Of a stretch of DNA of 64,000 nucleotides, positions 18,052-29,408 are shown piece after piece. This DNA is from Ancylobacter sp. WKF20 (GTDB taxonomy: Bacteria > Pseudomonadota > Alphaproteobacteria > Rhizobiales > Xanthobacteraceae). Made by a program: the position numbers and the translations under genes. Positions within the stretch are counted from its first letter, which is position 1. Each line of letters starts with the position of its first letter. The notes beneath the pieces were generated by a model. The model saw only the letters and a list, made by a program, of their open reading frames with translations, ran no database searches and was not told where the DNA came from. Where the stretch lies: the NCBI RefSeq assembly GCF_029760895.1, contig NZ_CP121679.1:3454001-3518000 (forward strand), in the 5' to 3' direction.

Positions 18052-18067
18052 TGTTTCACGTGAAACG
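18052..18067. promoter_or_regulatory. parS site 3 (one outer-base mismatch)
   Basis: TGTTTCACGTGAAACG keeps the full 14-bp core GTTTCACGTGAAAC and deviates only at the last base. It lies between mnmE and mnmG, about four and a half helical turns from site 2 (centre to centre), so two ParB clamps could load side by side. Confidence 0.88.
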
Positions 18068-18096
18068 GGGTCGACAGTCCGCCTCCGACGATCCCG

Positions 18097-19467
18097 TCAC
18101 TTGCCGATGCAGAACTCGCGGAACACCACGTCGAGCAGATCTTCCGTGCCGATGGCGCCGGTGATGCGGCCCAGCGCGCGGGCGGCAAGGCGCAGCTCCT
18201 CCGCCAGCAATTCCTCGCTGAGATCGTCCCAGCCCGCGAGCGCCAGATCGAGATGACCGAGCGCCTCCTGCGCGCCGGCGCGGTGCCGCTCGCGCACCAG
18301 CATGGGGTGCTCCGCCCCTTCCGCGCGCGCCGCGACGAAGGCGCTGAGGGCGGCGATGAGATCGGGGAGCCCCTCCCCCGTCGTCGCCGCGACGGTGAAG
18401 CTGCGCGCCGCCCAGTCGGGCGAGGCGAGCGGCGCTGGCGCGAGGTCGGCCTTGTTGGCGAGTAGCCAGCGCGCTGCGCCCTCGCCAGCGGGAGCATCGG
18501 GGATGTCGGTGGGCGCCGGCCCGTCCGTGGCATCATGCACCCAGAGAACGAGGTCGGCCTCACCGATGCGGGCGCGGGCGCGGCGAATGCCTTCCGCTTC
18601 CACCTTGCCGGTCGCCTCGCGCAGGCCGGCGGTGTCGAGCAGCGTGACCTTGTGGCCGGCGAGATCGAGCGCGACTTCCAGCACGTCGCGCGTGGTGCCG
18701 GGCTCATCGGAGACGATGGCGACATCGCGCGCCGCGAGCGCGTTCATCAGCGAGGACTTGCCGGCATTGGGACGCCCGGCGAGCGCGATCACCGCCCCCT
18801 CGCGCAGCAGCGCCCCGCGCCGATCCGCCAGGGCGGCGCGCAGTTCCCCCGCCAGCGCGACGATGGGCGGGTGGGCCAGGGCGCGGGTCTCGGCGGGAAC
18901 ATCGGCCTCGTCCGAGAAGTCGATGCCGGCCTCGACCAGCGCCATGGCCTGGATGAGCTGGCGCCGCCACGCCTCGACCCGCGCGCCGAGATGACCAAAG
19001 GCATGGGCGAGCGCGAGCCGGCGCTGGCCTTCCGTCTCCGCCGCGATGAGGTCGGCGAGGCCCTCGGCGCTGGCAAGGTCCATCCGCCCATTGAGGAAGG
19101 CGCGCCGGGTGAACTCGCCCGCTTCCGCCGGCCGCAGGCCTGGCAAGGCGAAGAGCGCGCCGAGCACGGCGGCGATTACCGCCCTCCCGCCATGGATCTG
19201 CAGCTCCGCCATGTCCTCGCCGGTGGCGCTGCGCGGGCCAGGGAACCAGAGGGCCAGCCCCTCATCCAGACGTTCGCCGCTGACCGGATCGCGCAGGATG
19301 GCGAGGCTGGCGCGGCGTGGCTCCGGCAGGCGGCCGCACAGCGCGCGCACCGCCTCCCCTGCCAAAGGGCCTGAGAGGCGGATCACCGCCACCGCGCCGC
19401 CCGTGCCCGAGGACACGGCGGCGATGGTGTCGCGCGCGAGACTGTCGCCTTCGATTCCGCTTTTCAC
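18097..19467 (-). CDS. mnmE: tRNA modification GTPase MnmE (TrmE)
   Basis: MnmE is the GTPase partner of MnmG in wobble-uridine modification. The 456-residue protein (GTG start) has the N-terminal folate-binding domain (~1-120), a helical domain, the inserted G domain with P-loop GRPNAGKS (231-238) and DTAGLRE switch II, and the invariant C-terminal CIGK containing the catalytic Cys. The length is normal. It is divergent from the YyaL-type gene, sharing a 73-bp promoter region. Confidence 0.97.
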   Translation of the reverse strand: MKSGIEGDSLARDTIAAVSSGTGGAVAVIRLSGPLAGEAVRALCGRLPEPRRASLAILRDPVSGERLDEGLALWFPGPRSATGEDMAELQIHGGRAVIAAVLGALFALPGLRPAEAGEFTRRAFLNGRMDLASAEGLADLIAAETEGQRRLALAHAFGHLGARVEAWRRQLIQAMALVEAGIDFSDEADVPAETRALAHPPIVALAGELRAALADRRGALLREGAVIALAGRPNAGKSSLMNALAARDVAIVSDEPGTTRDVLEVALDLAGHKVTLLDTAGLREATGKVEAEGIRRARARIGEADLVLWVHDATDGPAPTDIPDAPAGEGAARWLLANKADLAPAPLASPDWAARSFTVAATTGEGLPDLIAALSAFVAARAEGAEHPMLVRERHRAGAQEALGHLDLALAGWDDLSEELLAEELRLAARALGRITGAIGTEDLLDVVFREFCIGK

Positions 19468-19540
19468 TGTCTCGCTCCCACGCTACGCCCTATCTCTCTC
19501 ACACAAACGCGAACCGAAGCGCCGCCGCCGGAGACCGCCC

Positions 19541-21559
<2,019 letters not shown>

Positions 21560-21890
21560 CGGCCGAGCCTTGAGCATTTGCGGCGGGCATCAGGGATCGC
21601 GCGCCGCCAATTCTTCCACGGAAGGGCGGGACAAGAGGCACCGACGCGATCAGAGCGTGCGCGCGCAGCCTGTGCGCGACCTTGTGAGCACCTTGTGGGT
21701 AGGCCTGTGGATAAGTTGGGGAGAAATCGGCCCCATCCTACTCAACGGCTCAGAATTGACCGCTGGCGGGCATCTCGCCTTTTGCGAAGGATGTATCGGA
21801 CGACCCCGCAAATGGGCGTCCTGAGTCAATTCTGAAGGTCATCATTTCGGAACCGAAACACCTACTTAGGGGCGTTACGGACCGCTCGTT
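21560..21890. other. 331-bp gene-free gap with a perfect DnaA box and an inverted-repeat element
   Basis: No credible gene is present. TGTGGATAA at 21706-21714 is a perfect reverse DnaA box (TTATCCACA), with a weaker TGTGGGTAG at 21694. A short, more AT-rich segment at 21825-21865 separates this gap from the minus-strand membrane-protein gene. The inverted-repeat element inside the gap is listed separately. Because hemE is 3.5 kb away, I regard this as a possible secondary DnaA-binding locus rather than the origin. Confidence 0.5.
21750..21835. repeat. 86-bp element bounded by 11-bp perfect inverted repeats
   Basis: TCAGAATTGAC at 21750-21760 is perfectly inverted as GTCAATTCTGA at 21825-21835, with 64 bp between. 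Similarity weakly continues inward. The arms are more AT-rich than the surroundings. There is no coding potential inside. It could be a miniature transposable element, a structured RNA or a dimeric regulator target. I do not recognise it and only one copy is visible in this window. Confidence 0.5.
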
Positions 21891-22370
21891 TCAACCAAAG
21901 CGCGAACCGGGACGGCGCGGGCGCTCTTCCTTCCGCGTGAAGCGGATATTGGCGAACATCAGCGGCACCACCAGCAGCAGCGCGCCGGCAAGGTCCGCCT
22001 CGAGAATATAGAGGACGCCCAGCTCCTCGCGCACCGCCGGGCCGATGACGGGATCGGCGAAGTCGGCGATGAGGCTGGAGATGAACAGCGCCGATGGGAC
22101 CCAGATCGCCAGCGGCAGCCACCAGCGCCGGCAGGCCATCACCCAGCTCAGTGCGGCAGCGCCGATCACCAGAAGCCACAGCACGGGCACGGGAGGCTCG
22201 CGCTCGGCCATGCCGGCCAGCGCGATGGAGGGCGCCGCGAGCCAGAACGTCGCGGCCAGCGCAAGGCTCGCCGCGACGGAGCCATGGGAGAGGGTGGGAC
22301 AAAGCCGAGAGGGCAGCCGGTGCTGCCGAAGCCGCATGCCGCGAAGCCCGCTCATCAAATCCCCCTCCAT
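21891..22370 (-). CDS. Hypothetical four-span membrane protein
   Basis: 159 residues with four predicted hydrophobic spans (about 32-53, 61-80, 84-104 and 123-141) and a basic C-terminal tail (RFTRKEERPRRPGSRFG). The first ~28 residues are Arg/His-rich, and an alternative ATG at 22355 shortens them. I do not recognise a family. It lies downstream of rho on the same strand after a hairpin, so it may be a separate unit. The alternative frame covering the same DNA gives an arginine-rich, non-membrane product and is judged a shadow. Confidence 0.55.
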   Translation of the reverse strand: MEGDLMSGLRGMRLRQHRLPSRLCPTLSHGSVAASLALAATFWLAAPSIALAGMAEREPPVPVLWLLVIGAAALSWVMACRRWWLPLAIWVPSALFISSLIADFADPVIGPAVREELGVLYILEADLAGALLLVVPLMFANIRFTRKEERPRRPGSRFG

Positions 22371-22396
22371 CCTTCCGCCCGTTGCCGGGCCGGAAG

Positions 22397-22414
22397 ACGG
22401 GGCCCCCGCCCCGT
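22397..22414 (-). terminator. Possible hairpin at the end of rho
   Basis: A perfect 7-bp stem (ACGGGGC pairing with GCCCCGT) with a 4-base loop overlaps the last base of the rho stop codon. No T-run follows on the minus strand, so it may be an RNA-stabilising hairpin rather than an intrinsic terminator. Confidence 0.35.
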
Positions 22415-23679
22415 CAGGTGTTCATGGAATCGAAGAAGTCGCCATTGGTCTTGGTCTGGCGCAGCTTGTCCAAGAGGAACTCGATGGCATCGACCGTGCC
22501 CATCGGGTTCAGGATACGCCGCAGGACGTACATCTTCTTCAGAACGTCCGCCGGCACAAGCAGTTCTTCCTTGCGGGTGCCCGAACGGGTGATGTCGATC
22601 GCCGGGAAGACGCGCTTGTCGGACACCTTGCGGTCGAGAATGACCTCGGAATTGCCGGTGCCCTTGAACTCTTCGAAGATCACCTCGTCCATGCGCGAGC
22701 CGGTATCGACCAGCGCCGTGGCGATGATGGTGAGCGAGCCACCTTCTTCGATGTTGCGCGCCGCGCCGAAGAAGCGCTTGGGGCGCTGCAGGGCGTTGGC
22801 GTCGACACCGCCGGTCAGCACCTTGCCCGAGGACGGCACGACCGTGTTGTAGGCGCGGCCGAGACGGGTGATGGAGTCGAGTAGGATCACGACGTCGCGC
22901 TTGTGCTCGACGAGGCGCTTGGCCTTCTCGATGACCATTTCCGCGACCTGGACGTGGCGGGCGGCCGGTTCGTCGAAGGTGGAGGAGACCACCTCGCCCT
23001 TCACCGAGCGCTGCATGTCGGTCACTTCCTCCGGCCGCTCGTCGATGAGCAGCACGATGAGGTAGCAATCGGGATGGTTGGTGGTGATCGACTGGGCGAT
23101 GTTCTGCAAGAGAACCGTCTTACCCGTGCGCGGCGGCGCGACGATGAGCGCGCGCTGGCCTTTGCCGATCGGCGCCACGACATCGATGATGCGGGCGGAG
23201 AAATCCTTGCGCGTCGGATCCTCGATTTCGAGCTTGAAACGCTCGTCGGGATAGAGCGGCGTCAGATTGTCGAAATTGATCTTGTGGCGGATGTTCTCAG
23301 GGTCTTCGAAATTGATCGTGTTGACCTTGAGCAGCGCGAAATAGCGCTCGCCATCCTTGGGGCCGCGGATCTGGCCCTCGACCGTGTCACCGGTGCGCAG
23401 GCCGAAGCGGCGGATCTGGCTCGGCGAGACATAGATGTCATCGGGACCGGGCAGATAATTGGCGTCCGGCGAGCGCAGGAAGGCGAAGCCGTCGGAGAGG
23501 ATCTCGACGACGCCCTCGCCAATGATGTCCGTCTCGCGGGCGGCAAGCTGCTTGAGGATGGCGAACATCAGCTCCTGCTTGCGCAGCGTGCTGGCGTTCT
23601 CGACCTCGAGCTCCTCCGCAAAAGCGAGAAGTTCGGCCGGATTTTTGGACTTGAGGTCCTGGAGCTTCATTTCCCCCAT
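22414..23679 (-). CDS. rho: Transcription termination factor Rho
   Basis: Rho is the hexameric RNA helicase that ends transcription at rut sites. The 421-residue protein has the N-terminal helical and cold-shock-type RNA-binding domains ([22 protein letters not shown]), the Walker A motif APPRTGKT (181-188), the Walker B region [11 protein letters not shown] and the Q-loop/R-loop segments. The chosen ATG at 23679 gives [10 protein letters not shown]; the second Met also fits the family start. A 249-bp leader upstream holds a small CCCCG/CGGGG hairpin; Rho autoregulates through its leader in E. coli. Confidence 0.98.
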   Translation of the reverse strand: MGEMKLQDLKSKNPAELLAFAEELEVENASTLRKQELMFAILKQLAARETDIIGEGVVEILSDGFAFLRSPDANYLPGPDDIYVSPSQIRRFGLRTGDTVEGQIRGPKDGERYFALLKVNTINFEDPENIRHKINFDNLTPLYPDERFKLEIEDPTRKDFSARIIDVVAPIGKGQRALIVAPPRTGKTVLLQNIAQSITTNHPDCYLIVLLIDERPEEVTDMQRSVKGEVVSSTFDEPAARHVQVAEMVIEKAKRLVEHKRDVVILLDSITRLGRAYNTVVPSSGKVLTGGVDANALQRPKRFFGAARNIEEGGSLTIIATALVDTGSRMDEVIFEEFKGTGNSEVILDRKVSDKRVFPAIDITRSGTRKEELLVPADVLKKMYVLRRILNPMGTVDAIEFLLDKLRQTKTNGDFFDSMNT

Positions 23680-23928
23680 GGGAAAAGGCCTCGGAAGTTG
23701 GATTGACCCCGGCAAAGGCGGAAGACACTGGCCGGGATAAAGCAGGAAAGGAAGGCGCTGGTCCGTGGACGCGGCCGGCAATGAGCCGGCCTCTCATCCG
23801 ATACCCCGTCCGGCATCGGGGAGATACCGGTCAGTAATGGAGCATCAGCCAGCTTAGCGGAAGCGAGGGGCACCATAGGCAAAGCGGCGATTCGGTGCAA
23901 CCCCCGCACGAGGACGGCAGAAGCGCGC

Positions 23929-24354
23929 TCAAAAAGGCTTAACGATGACCAGAATGACGATGCCGATCATCAATAGCGTCGGCACCTCGTTGGCGATGCG
24001 GAAATAGCGCCCGGCCTTTGTGTTGCGATCCTCGGCGAAATCGCGCACCCAGCCCACGCAGCGCCCGTGAAACGCGCTCATCGCCAGCACCAGCGCGAAT
24101 TTCGCGTGCATCCACGGCGCGACATACCAGCCGCCCGCCCAGACCAGATAAAGCCCGGCGAGCCAGGTGACGATCATGGCGGGGTTCATGATCGCCTTGA
24201 GCAGGCGCCGCTCCATGATCTTGAAGGTCTCGGACTGCACCGAGCCGGGCGCCGCGTCGCAGTGATAGACCATGAGGCGCGGCAAATAGAACAGCCCGGC
24301 CATCCAGGAGATGACCGCCATCACATGCAGCGCCTTGATCCAGTCATAGGCCAT
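23929..24354 (-). CDS. hemJ: Protoporphyrinogen IX oxidase HemJ
   Basis: HemJ oxidises protoporphyrinogen IX to protoporphyrin IX, the penultimate haem step, in most alphaproteobacteria that lack HemG/HemY. The 141-residue protein has four membrane spans and the conserved N-terminal IKALHVMAVISWMAGLFYLP with His10, a proposed haem ligand, and EVPTLLMIGIVILVIVKPF at the end. It lies 42 bp downstream of hemE on the same strand, so two haem genes are probably co-transcribed. Confidence 0.92.
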   Translation of the reverse strand: MAYDWIKALHVMAVISWMAGLFYLPRLMVYHCDAAPGSVQSETFKIMERRLLKAIMNPAMIVTWLAGLYLVWAGGWYVAPWMHAKFALVLAMSAFHGRCVGWVRDFAEDRNTKAGRYFRIANEVPTLLMIGIVILVIVKPF

Positions 24355-24396
24355 AGCGCCACCCCCTCACCCGGGCATCTCTCAGCCGCGCAATCT

Positions 24397-25425
24397 TCAA
24401 CCGCGTAGACGTCGGATCATCTGCTCGACATGGGCAATCGGCGTTTCCGGCCGGATACCGTGCCCCAGATTGAAAATATGCGCCGCGCCGCGAAAATCCG
24501 CCATCAGCGTGTCGATGGCCCGGTCGAGCGCCGCCCCGCCGGCGATCAGCGCCAGCGGGTCGAGATTGCCCTGAAGGGCGAAGCGCCCGCCGAGGGCTCC
24601 GCGCACCGCCCGCCGGTCCGCCGTCCAGTCGAGCCCGACGCCGTTCACCCCGCTCGCCAGCGCCATCGAGGTGAGCCCGGCCTGCGTCGCGCCCTTCGGG
24701 AAGGCGATGATGCGGGCTTCGGGAATTTCTGCTCTCACTGCACTGACAATCCGCCTGATCGGCCTGACTGACCACTGCTCAAACGCTTCCGGATCGAGCA
24801 CCCCAGCCCAGGAATCGAAGATCTGGACCGCGTCCACCCCGGCCCGGAACTGGCCGATGAGATAGGTCGCGGACGCCTCCACCAGCTTGTCGATCAGCGC
24901 CGCGAAGAAGGCGGGATCGCGCATGGAGGCAAGGCGCGCGGGGGCCTGATCGGGCGTTCCCCGGCCCGCGATCATATAGGTCGCGAGCGTCCAGGGGGCG
25001 CCGCAGAAGCCGAGCAGCGTCGTCTCATCGGGCAGCCGAGCGCGGATTTCAGTGACCGCCTCATAGACCCGGTCGATCTTCGAGGCGTCGAGCTCAGTGC
25101 TCAAAGCATTGAGTTCATTGAGGTTCGTCACGGTGCTCAGCCGCGGGCCTTCGCCCTGCTCGAAGGTGAGGTCGCAGCCCAACGCGTGCGGGACGACGAG
25201 AATATCGGAAAACAGGATCGCCGCGTCGAAGCCGAAGCGGCGAATCGGCTGGAGCGTCACCTCGATCGCATGCTCGGGCGTGTAGCAGAGGGTGAGGAAA
25301 TCGCCGGCGGTTGCCCGCACCGCCCGGTACTCCGGCAGATAGCGTCCAGCCTGGCGCATCATCCAGATCGGCGTGCGGCTGGCGACATGACCGTCCAGCA
25401 CCGCTTTCACCACCCGCTCAGCCAT
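24397..25425 (-). CDS. hemE: Uroporphyrinogen decarboxylase
   Basis: HemE removes four carboxyl groups from uroporphyrinogen III to give coproporphyrinogen III. The 342-residue protein contains the conserved [16 protein letters not shown] motif near residue 20, the [13 protein letters not shown] region and the catalytic Asp in [12 protein letters not shown]. It is the leftmost gene transcribed away from the proposed replication origin, a position conserved in alphaproteobacteria. Confidence 0.98.
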   Translation of the reverse strand: MAERVVKAVLDGHVASRTPIWMMRQAGRYLPEYRAVRATAGDFLTLCYTPEHAIEVTLQPIRRFGFDAAILFSDILVVPHALGCDLTFEQGEGPRLSTVTNLNELNALSTELDASKIDRVYEAVTEIRARLPDETTLLGFCGAPWTLATYMIAGRGTPDQAPARLASMRDPAFFAALIDKLVEASATYLIGQFRAGVDAVQIFDSWAGVLDPEAFEQWSVRPIRRIVSAVRAEIPEARIIAFPKGATQAGLTSMALASGVNGVGLDWTADRRAVRGALGGRFALQGNLDPLALIAGGAALDRAIDTLMADFRGAAHIFNLGHGIRPETPIAHVEQMIRRLRG

Positions 25426-25747
25426 TCTGTCCCCTGCCCTTCTGACTTAAGGAATCTTATTTAAATGAGAGTCGTAGGTGTTTAGGCGTGGGCATTAGAC
25501 GCGTTCCGGGCTCGCCACAACAAGCCCCCAGCCAAGCTCTCAGACAGGCCGCGGCCGCGTTGGACAAACGCTTTCCGATTCAAGAGCTTGCGCGGCTGCG
25601 GCAGATTATCCCCATAACTCAGGAAGACGACCTTGATTTGACTCACAGGCGGCGCGGCTGTGGACGGAAACGAGCGTCGTCAACAGGCCGGGGCTTGCTA
25701 ACGTCAGCAACCCATGGCTTGTTCCCAGCCTATGCACAGCCCTGTGG
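25426..25747. other. Proposed chromosomal replication origin (oriC)
   Basis: A 322-bp gene-free stretch between hemE (minus) and the PPSR gene (plus, the RP001 homologue), the location of the origin in Caulobacter and Rickettsia. Near-consensus DnaA boxes with one mismatch are TTATCCCCA (25606-25614), CTATGCACA (25730-25738) and TGTGGATGA (25743-25751, running into the next gene); TGTGGACGG at 25659 is weaker. An AT-rich segment at 25447-25466 could be the unwinding element. Four GANTC sites (25452, 25469, 25577, 25640) suit CcrM-dependent control. Genes on both sides point mostly away from it, and the parABS locus is close. Confidence 0.82.
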
Positions 25748-26617
25748 ATGAATGGTGTGACTGATCCGGGCCGTCAGGCGGAAAGCTATTACCACCTGCA
25801 CCTCGTCTCGGATTCCACCGGCGAGACGCTGATCAGCGTCGGTCGTGCGGCGGCGGCGCAGTACAGCGTGAAGCCGATCGAGCACATCTACCCGCTCGTG
25901 CGCACCCACCGGCAGCTCGACAAGGCTATTCAGGCGATTGAGGAATTCCCCGGCATCGTGCTCTACACGCTGACCGACCCGGAACTGCGCAATCGGCTGA
26001 AAATCTACTGTCAGAACAATGGCGTGCCGGTTCTCTCCGTTCTCGCCCCGGTGGTCCGGCTGTTCCAGGCCTATCTCGGCGGCGTGCCCGAGCCGCGCGT
26101 CGGCGGCCAGCACCAGCTCGATGGCGAGTATTTCCGCCGCATCGACGCGATGAACTTCACCGTCATGCATGACGACGGCCAGCACACGGACGGGCTTGAA
26201 GCCGCCGATGTCGTGCTGCTCGGCATCTCCCGCTCGTCCAAGACACCGACCAGCATCTATCTCGCCAATCGTGGCATCAAGACCGCCAATATCCCGCTGG
26301 TGCCGAACATTCCGATTCCGCCGGGACTTCCCCATCTCAAGCGGCCGCTGGTGGTGGGCCTCGTCGCCAGCGCGGAACGCGTGGTGGAGATCCGCCGCAA
26401 CCGACTGCTCGGGCTTAATGCCACGTCGTCGTCGCAGGATTCCTATGTGGACCGCGATGCCGTGGCCGAGGAGATCGCCTTTTCTCGCCGTCTCTGCGCC
26501 CGACATGGCTGGCCCGTGATCGACGTAACGCGCCGCTCCATCGAAGAAACGGCCGCCGCCATTATCGGGCTGCTGCAGGAACATCGTCGCAAGAGCTCTG
26601 AGGCCACAGGTGCCTGA
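25748..26617 (+). CDS. Pyruvate phosphate dikinase / PEP synthase regulatory protein (DUF299)
   Basis: A bifunctional serine/threonine kinase and pyrophosphorylase that inactivates PPDK or PEP synthase by ADP-dependent phosphorylation and reactivates it by phosphorolysis. The 289-residue protein has the family P-loop GISRSSKT (159-166) and the opening YYHLHLVSDSTGET. It is the homologue of the first gene right of the Caulobacter origin. Its start codon overlaps a DnaA-like box. The target enzyme gene is not in this window, so PPDK versus PEP synthase cannot be decided. Confidence 0.93.
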   Translation: MNGVTDPGRQAESYYHLHLVSDSTGETLISVGRAAAAQYSVKPIEHIYPLVRTHRQLDKAIQAIEEFPGIVLYTLTDPELRNRLKIYCQNNGVPVLSVLAPVVRLFQAYLGGVPEPRVGGQHQLDGEYFRRIDAMNFTVMHDDGQHTDGLEAADVVLLGISRSSKTPTSIYLANRGIKTANIPLVPNIPIPPGLPHLKRPLVVGLVASAERVVEIRRNRLLGLNATSSSQDSYVDRDAVAEEIAFSRRLCARHGWPVIDVTRRSIEETAAAIIGLLQEHRRKSSEATGA

Positions 26618-27242
26618 TTTGACGTTGGAAAATCCGCTCTGGCAGGGCGCCGCCCCGCTCATCCTCGCCTCCAAGAGCACCGCGCGCCGCGCTCTTCTCA
26701 CCGCCGCCAGGCTTCCGCATGAAGCGTTCACGGTTGCCGTGGATGAGCGCGCGCTTGAGGATGCCGCGGTCCGCACGGGTGCCGATCCTGCCGAGGTGGC
26801 TGTGCAGCTGGCCCGCGCCAAGGCACTGGCCGGCAGCGCGTTTCTGCCCGGACGGCTGGTGATCGGCGCCGATCAAACGCTGGCGCTGGGGATCGAGGCA
26901 TTTCACAAGGCGCCGGACATGGCGGCCGCCCGCCGCCAATTGGCGCGGCTGGCCGGCAACACCCATAGTCTGCACGCCGCCGTCGCGGTGGCAAAGGACG
27001 GTGACGTGCTGTTCGAGACGGTTCAGTCGGCCCATCTCACCATGCGCGCCTTGAGTGATGCAACGCTCGATGCCTATCTCGCGGCCGCAGGTGACGCGGT
27101 GCTATCGAGCGTGGGCGGTTATCAGCTCGAGGGTCTCGGCATCCATCTGTTCGAGCGCATCGAGGGCGATCATTCCGTCATTCTCGGCCTGCCGCTGCTG
27201 CCGCTTCTTGCCTTTCTGCGTTCCCGTGGAGACCTGCTGTGA
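26610..27242 (+). CDS. maf: Maf-family nucleotide pyrophosphatase
   Basis: Maf proteins hydrolyse non-canonical or modified nucleoside triphosphates such as dTTP/UTP or m7GTP. The 210-residue protein (GTG start) has the signature LILASKSTARRALL and the catalytic acidic motif VIGADQTL. It overlaps the preceding gene by 8 bp and aroE by 4 bp, so it belongs to a tightly packed origin-proximal operon. Confidence 0.93.
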   Translation: MPDLTLENPLWQGAAPLILASKSTARRALLTAARLPHEAFTVAVDERALEDAAVRTGADPAEVAVQLARAKALAGSAFLPGRLVIGADQTLALGIEAFHKAPDMAAARRQLARLAGNTHSLHAAVAVAKDGDVLFETVQSAHLTMRALSDATLDAYLAAAGDAVLSSVGGYQLEGLGIHLFERIEGDHSVILGLPLLPLLAFLRSRGDLL

Positions 27243-28084
27243 CCCGCCGCGCGGCCATTATCGGCCATCCCGTCGCCCATTCCCGCTCGCCGCTGATCCA
27301 CGGCTACTGGTTGGCGCAGCACGGGATTGACGGCGAGTATGGGCGGTGTGACGTCGCGCCTGACGCCATTGACGGGTTTCTCGCGGATTTCGCCGCGAGC
27401 GGGCTCATCGGTGCCAATGTCACCGTGCCGCACAAGGAAGCGGCCTTCCGCGCCGCCGCGGAACTTGATTCCGTCGCCGCCGCGCTCGGCGCGGTCAACA
27501 CGCTCTGGCTCGAGAATGGCCGCCTGCATGGCGCCAACACCGACGTGCCGGGCTTTCTCGCCAATCTCGATGCCGCCGAGCCGGACTGGGCGCGGGCACT
27601 CGGGGAGGCCGTCGTTCTCGGTGCCGGCGGCGCCTCACGTGCTGTCGTCTACGGCCTGCTTGAGCGCGGCATCGATCGGGTCGTGGTGGCAAACCGCACG
27701 CTAGCGCGGGCGCAGGCTCTGCGCGACCAGTTCGGCCCGCGCGTGCTTCCGGTGGAATGGCGCGACCTTGCCGGCCGGCTCAATGGCTGCCGTTTGCTCG
27801 TCAACACCACCTCGCTCGGCATGAAGGGCCAGCCGCCGCTCGACATCGACCTCTCCGCGCTGTCGCCCGATGCCGTGGTCACCGATATCGTCTATGTGCC
27901 TCTGGAGACACCACTTCTCGCCGTCGCCAAGGCGCGCGGATTGAAGACGGTGGACGGGCTCGGCATGCTGCTGCACCAGGCCGTGCCCGGCTTCGAGCGC
28001 TGGTTCGGTGTGCGCCCGGAGGTGACGGCCGAGCTGCGCGCACTCGCCATTGCCGACCTCGCCGCCAAGGGTCAGTTGCGATGA
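27239..28084 (+). CDS. aroE: Shikimate dehydrogenase
   Basis: AroE reduces 3-dehydroshikimate to shikimate with NADPH in aromatic amino acid synthesis. The 281-residue protein has the substrate motif [10 protein letters not shown], catalytic Lys66 in NVTVPHKEA, Asp in GANTDVPGF, and the nucleotide-binding GAGGASRAV. It begins with a GTG that overlaps the maf stop, and overlaps coaE by 4 bp. Confidence 0.97.
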   Translation: MTRRAAIIGHPVAHSRSPLIHGYWLAQHGIDGEYGRCDVAPDAIDGFLADFAASGLIGANVTVPHKEAAFRAAAELDSVAAALGAVNTLWLENGRLHGANTDVPGFLANLDAAEPDWARALGEAVVLGAGGASRAVVYGLLERGIDRVVVANRTLARAQALRDQFGPRVLPVEWRDLAGRLNGCRLLVNTTSLGMKGQPPLDIDLSALSPDAVVTDIVYVPLETPLLAVAKARGLKTVDGLGMLLHQAVPGFERWFGVRPEVTAELRALAIADLAAKGQLR

Positions 28085-28692
28085 GCGCCAAGGGTCCGTT
28101 CCGCCTGGGTCTCACCGGCTCCATCGGCATGGGCAAGACCACGACGGCTGCCTTCTTCCGCGAGTTTGGCGTTCCCGTGCACGACGCGGATGCCGCGGTT
28201 CATGCGCTCTATGGCGCGGAAGGCGTCGCCCCCGTCGAGGCGGCTTTTCCCGGCGTGACGGTGGATGGGCGGATCGACCGCGCCCTGCTGGGCGCCCGCG
28301 TTCTCGGCGACGACGCGGCCATGCACCGGCTGGAAGCCATCGTTCACCCGCTGGTGCGCGCCCGCGAGGCGGCTTTTCTCAGCGAGGCGGCGCAGGCCGG
28401 CGCTCGTCTCGCCGTGCTCGACATTCCCCTGTTGTTCGAAACCGGCGCGCGGGAGCGGACCGACGCGGTTCTCGTCGTCACCGCGCCGGAAGCTGTGCAG
28501 CGCGCCCGCGTGATGGCACGCCCGGACATGACAGAGGAGAAATTTGCGTCGATCCTGAAGCGGCAGATGCCGGATGCGGAGAAGCGGCGCCGGGCCGATT
28601 ATCTGCTCGACACCGGCCCCGGCCTCGACCATGCCCGCGCCGAAGTCGCGGCGCTGATCGCGCGCCTGAGCGAAGGAGACCACCTTGCGTGA
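28081..28692 (+). CDS. coaE: Dephospho-CoA kinase
   Basis: CoaE phosphorylates dephospho-CoA at the 3' ribose hydroxyl, the last step of CoA synthesis. The 203-residue protein has the P-loop GSIGMGKT (13-20), the DADAAVH segment and the [10 protein letters not shown] motif of the family. It starts at the ATG overlapping the aroE stop; reading the frame further upstream would only duplicate aroE. It overlaps dnaQ by 8 bp. Confidence 0.97.
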   Translation: MSAKGPFRLGLTGSIGMGKTTTAAFFREFGVPVHDADAAVHALYGAEGVAPVEAAFPGVTVDGRIDRALLGARVLGDDAAMHRLEAIVHPLVRAREAAFLSEAAQAGARLAVLDIPLLFETGARERTDAVLVVTAPEAVQRARVMARPDMTEEKFASILKRQMPDAEKRRRADYLLDTGPGLDHARAEVAALIARLSEGDHLA

Positions 28693-29401
28693 GATCGTTC
28701 TCGATACCGAGACCACCGGCCTCAACCCGCTGACGGGCGACCGTCTGGTCGAGATCGGCTGTGTGGAGATCTACAACCGCATCCCGACGGGGCAGGTCTA
28801 TCATGTCTATCTGAACCCGCAGCGGGACATGCCGATCGAGGCGTTCAACGTCCATGGGCTGTCGTCGGAGTTTCTGTCCGACAAGCCGCTCTTCGCCGAT
28901 GTGGTGGACGAGTTCCTGGCTTTTATCGCGGACGCGCCGCTGGTCATTCACAACGCGGCGTTCGATATCGGCTTCATCAACGCCGAACTCGCCAAGGTCG
29001 GGCGCCCGCCGATCAGTTTCGACCGGGTTATCGACACGCTGATGCTCGCGCGCCGGCGCCATCCCGGCGCATCGAACCGCCTCGACGACCTGATGTCGCG
29101 CTATGGCATCGACGGCTCGCGCCGCACCAAGCATGGCGCTCTGCTCGATTCTGAGCTTCTGGCGGATGTTTATGCGGAGCTGTGCGGGGGCCGGCAGACC
29201 GCGCTCGGCCTCACCGTGGCGGAAACCCGCGAAGAGACCACCGAACTCGTCATCGGCGCCCCGCGGGAGCGTCCGCGCCCTCTGCCCGCCCGCCTCGATC
29301 CGGCACAGGTGGCGGCGCATGCGGCCTTCGTGGCGAGCCTGGGCGATGCGGCGATCTGGAAGGATTACGCGGCCGGCAGCGATTCCGCCCCGGCCGCGTG
29401 A
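28685..29401 (+). CDS. dnaQ: DNA polymerase III epsilon subunit (proofreading exonuclease)
   Basis: DnaQ is the 3'-5' exonuclease that proofreads for the replicative polymerase. The 238-residue protein uses a TTG start overlapping coaE. It has the DEDDh motifs: LDTET (Asp7, Glu9), [11 protein letters not shown], and the final His/Asp in [15 protein letters not shown]. The C-terminal ~60 residues resemble the segment that binds the polymerase alpha subunit. It converges on secB. Confidence 0.96.
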   Translation: MREIVLDTETTGLNPLTGDRLVEIGCVEIYNRIPTGQVYHVYLNPQRDMPIEAFNVHGLSSEFLSDKPLFADVVDEFLAFIADAPLVIHNAAFDIGFINAELAKVGRPPISFDRVIDTLMLARRRHPGASNRLDDLMSRYGIDGSRRTKHGALLDSELLADVYAELCGGRQTALGLTVAETREETTELVIGAPRERPRPLPARLDPAQVAAHAAFVASLGDAAIWKDYAAGSDSAPAA

Positions 29402-29408
29402 ATCGACG

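Noticed and set aside
21706-21714. Perfect DnaA box as the main origin
   Set aside because: It is a single box without an AT-rich neighbour, and the hemE/DUF299 gap has the conserved gene context. I keep it as a possible secondary DnaA site.
25447-25466. CtrA-binding box (TTAA-N7-TTAA) in oriC
   Set aside because: TTAA motifs occur with a spacing of 10 rather than 7 bases, so it does not meet the consensus.
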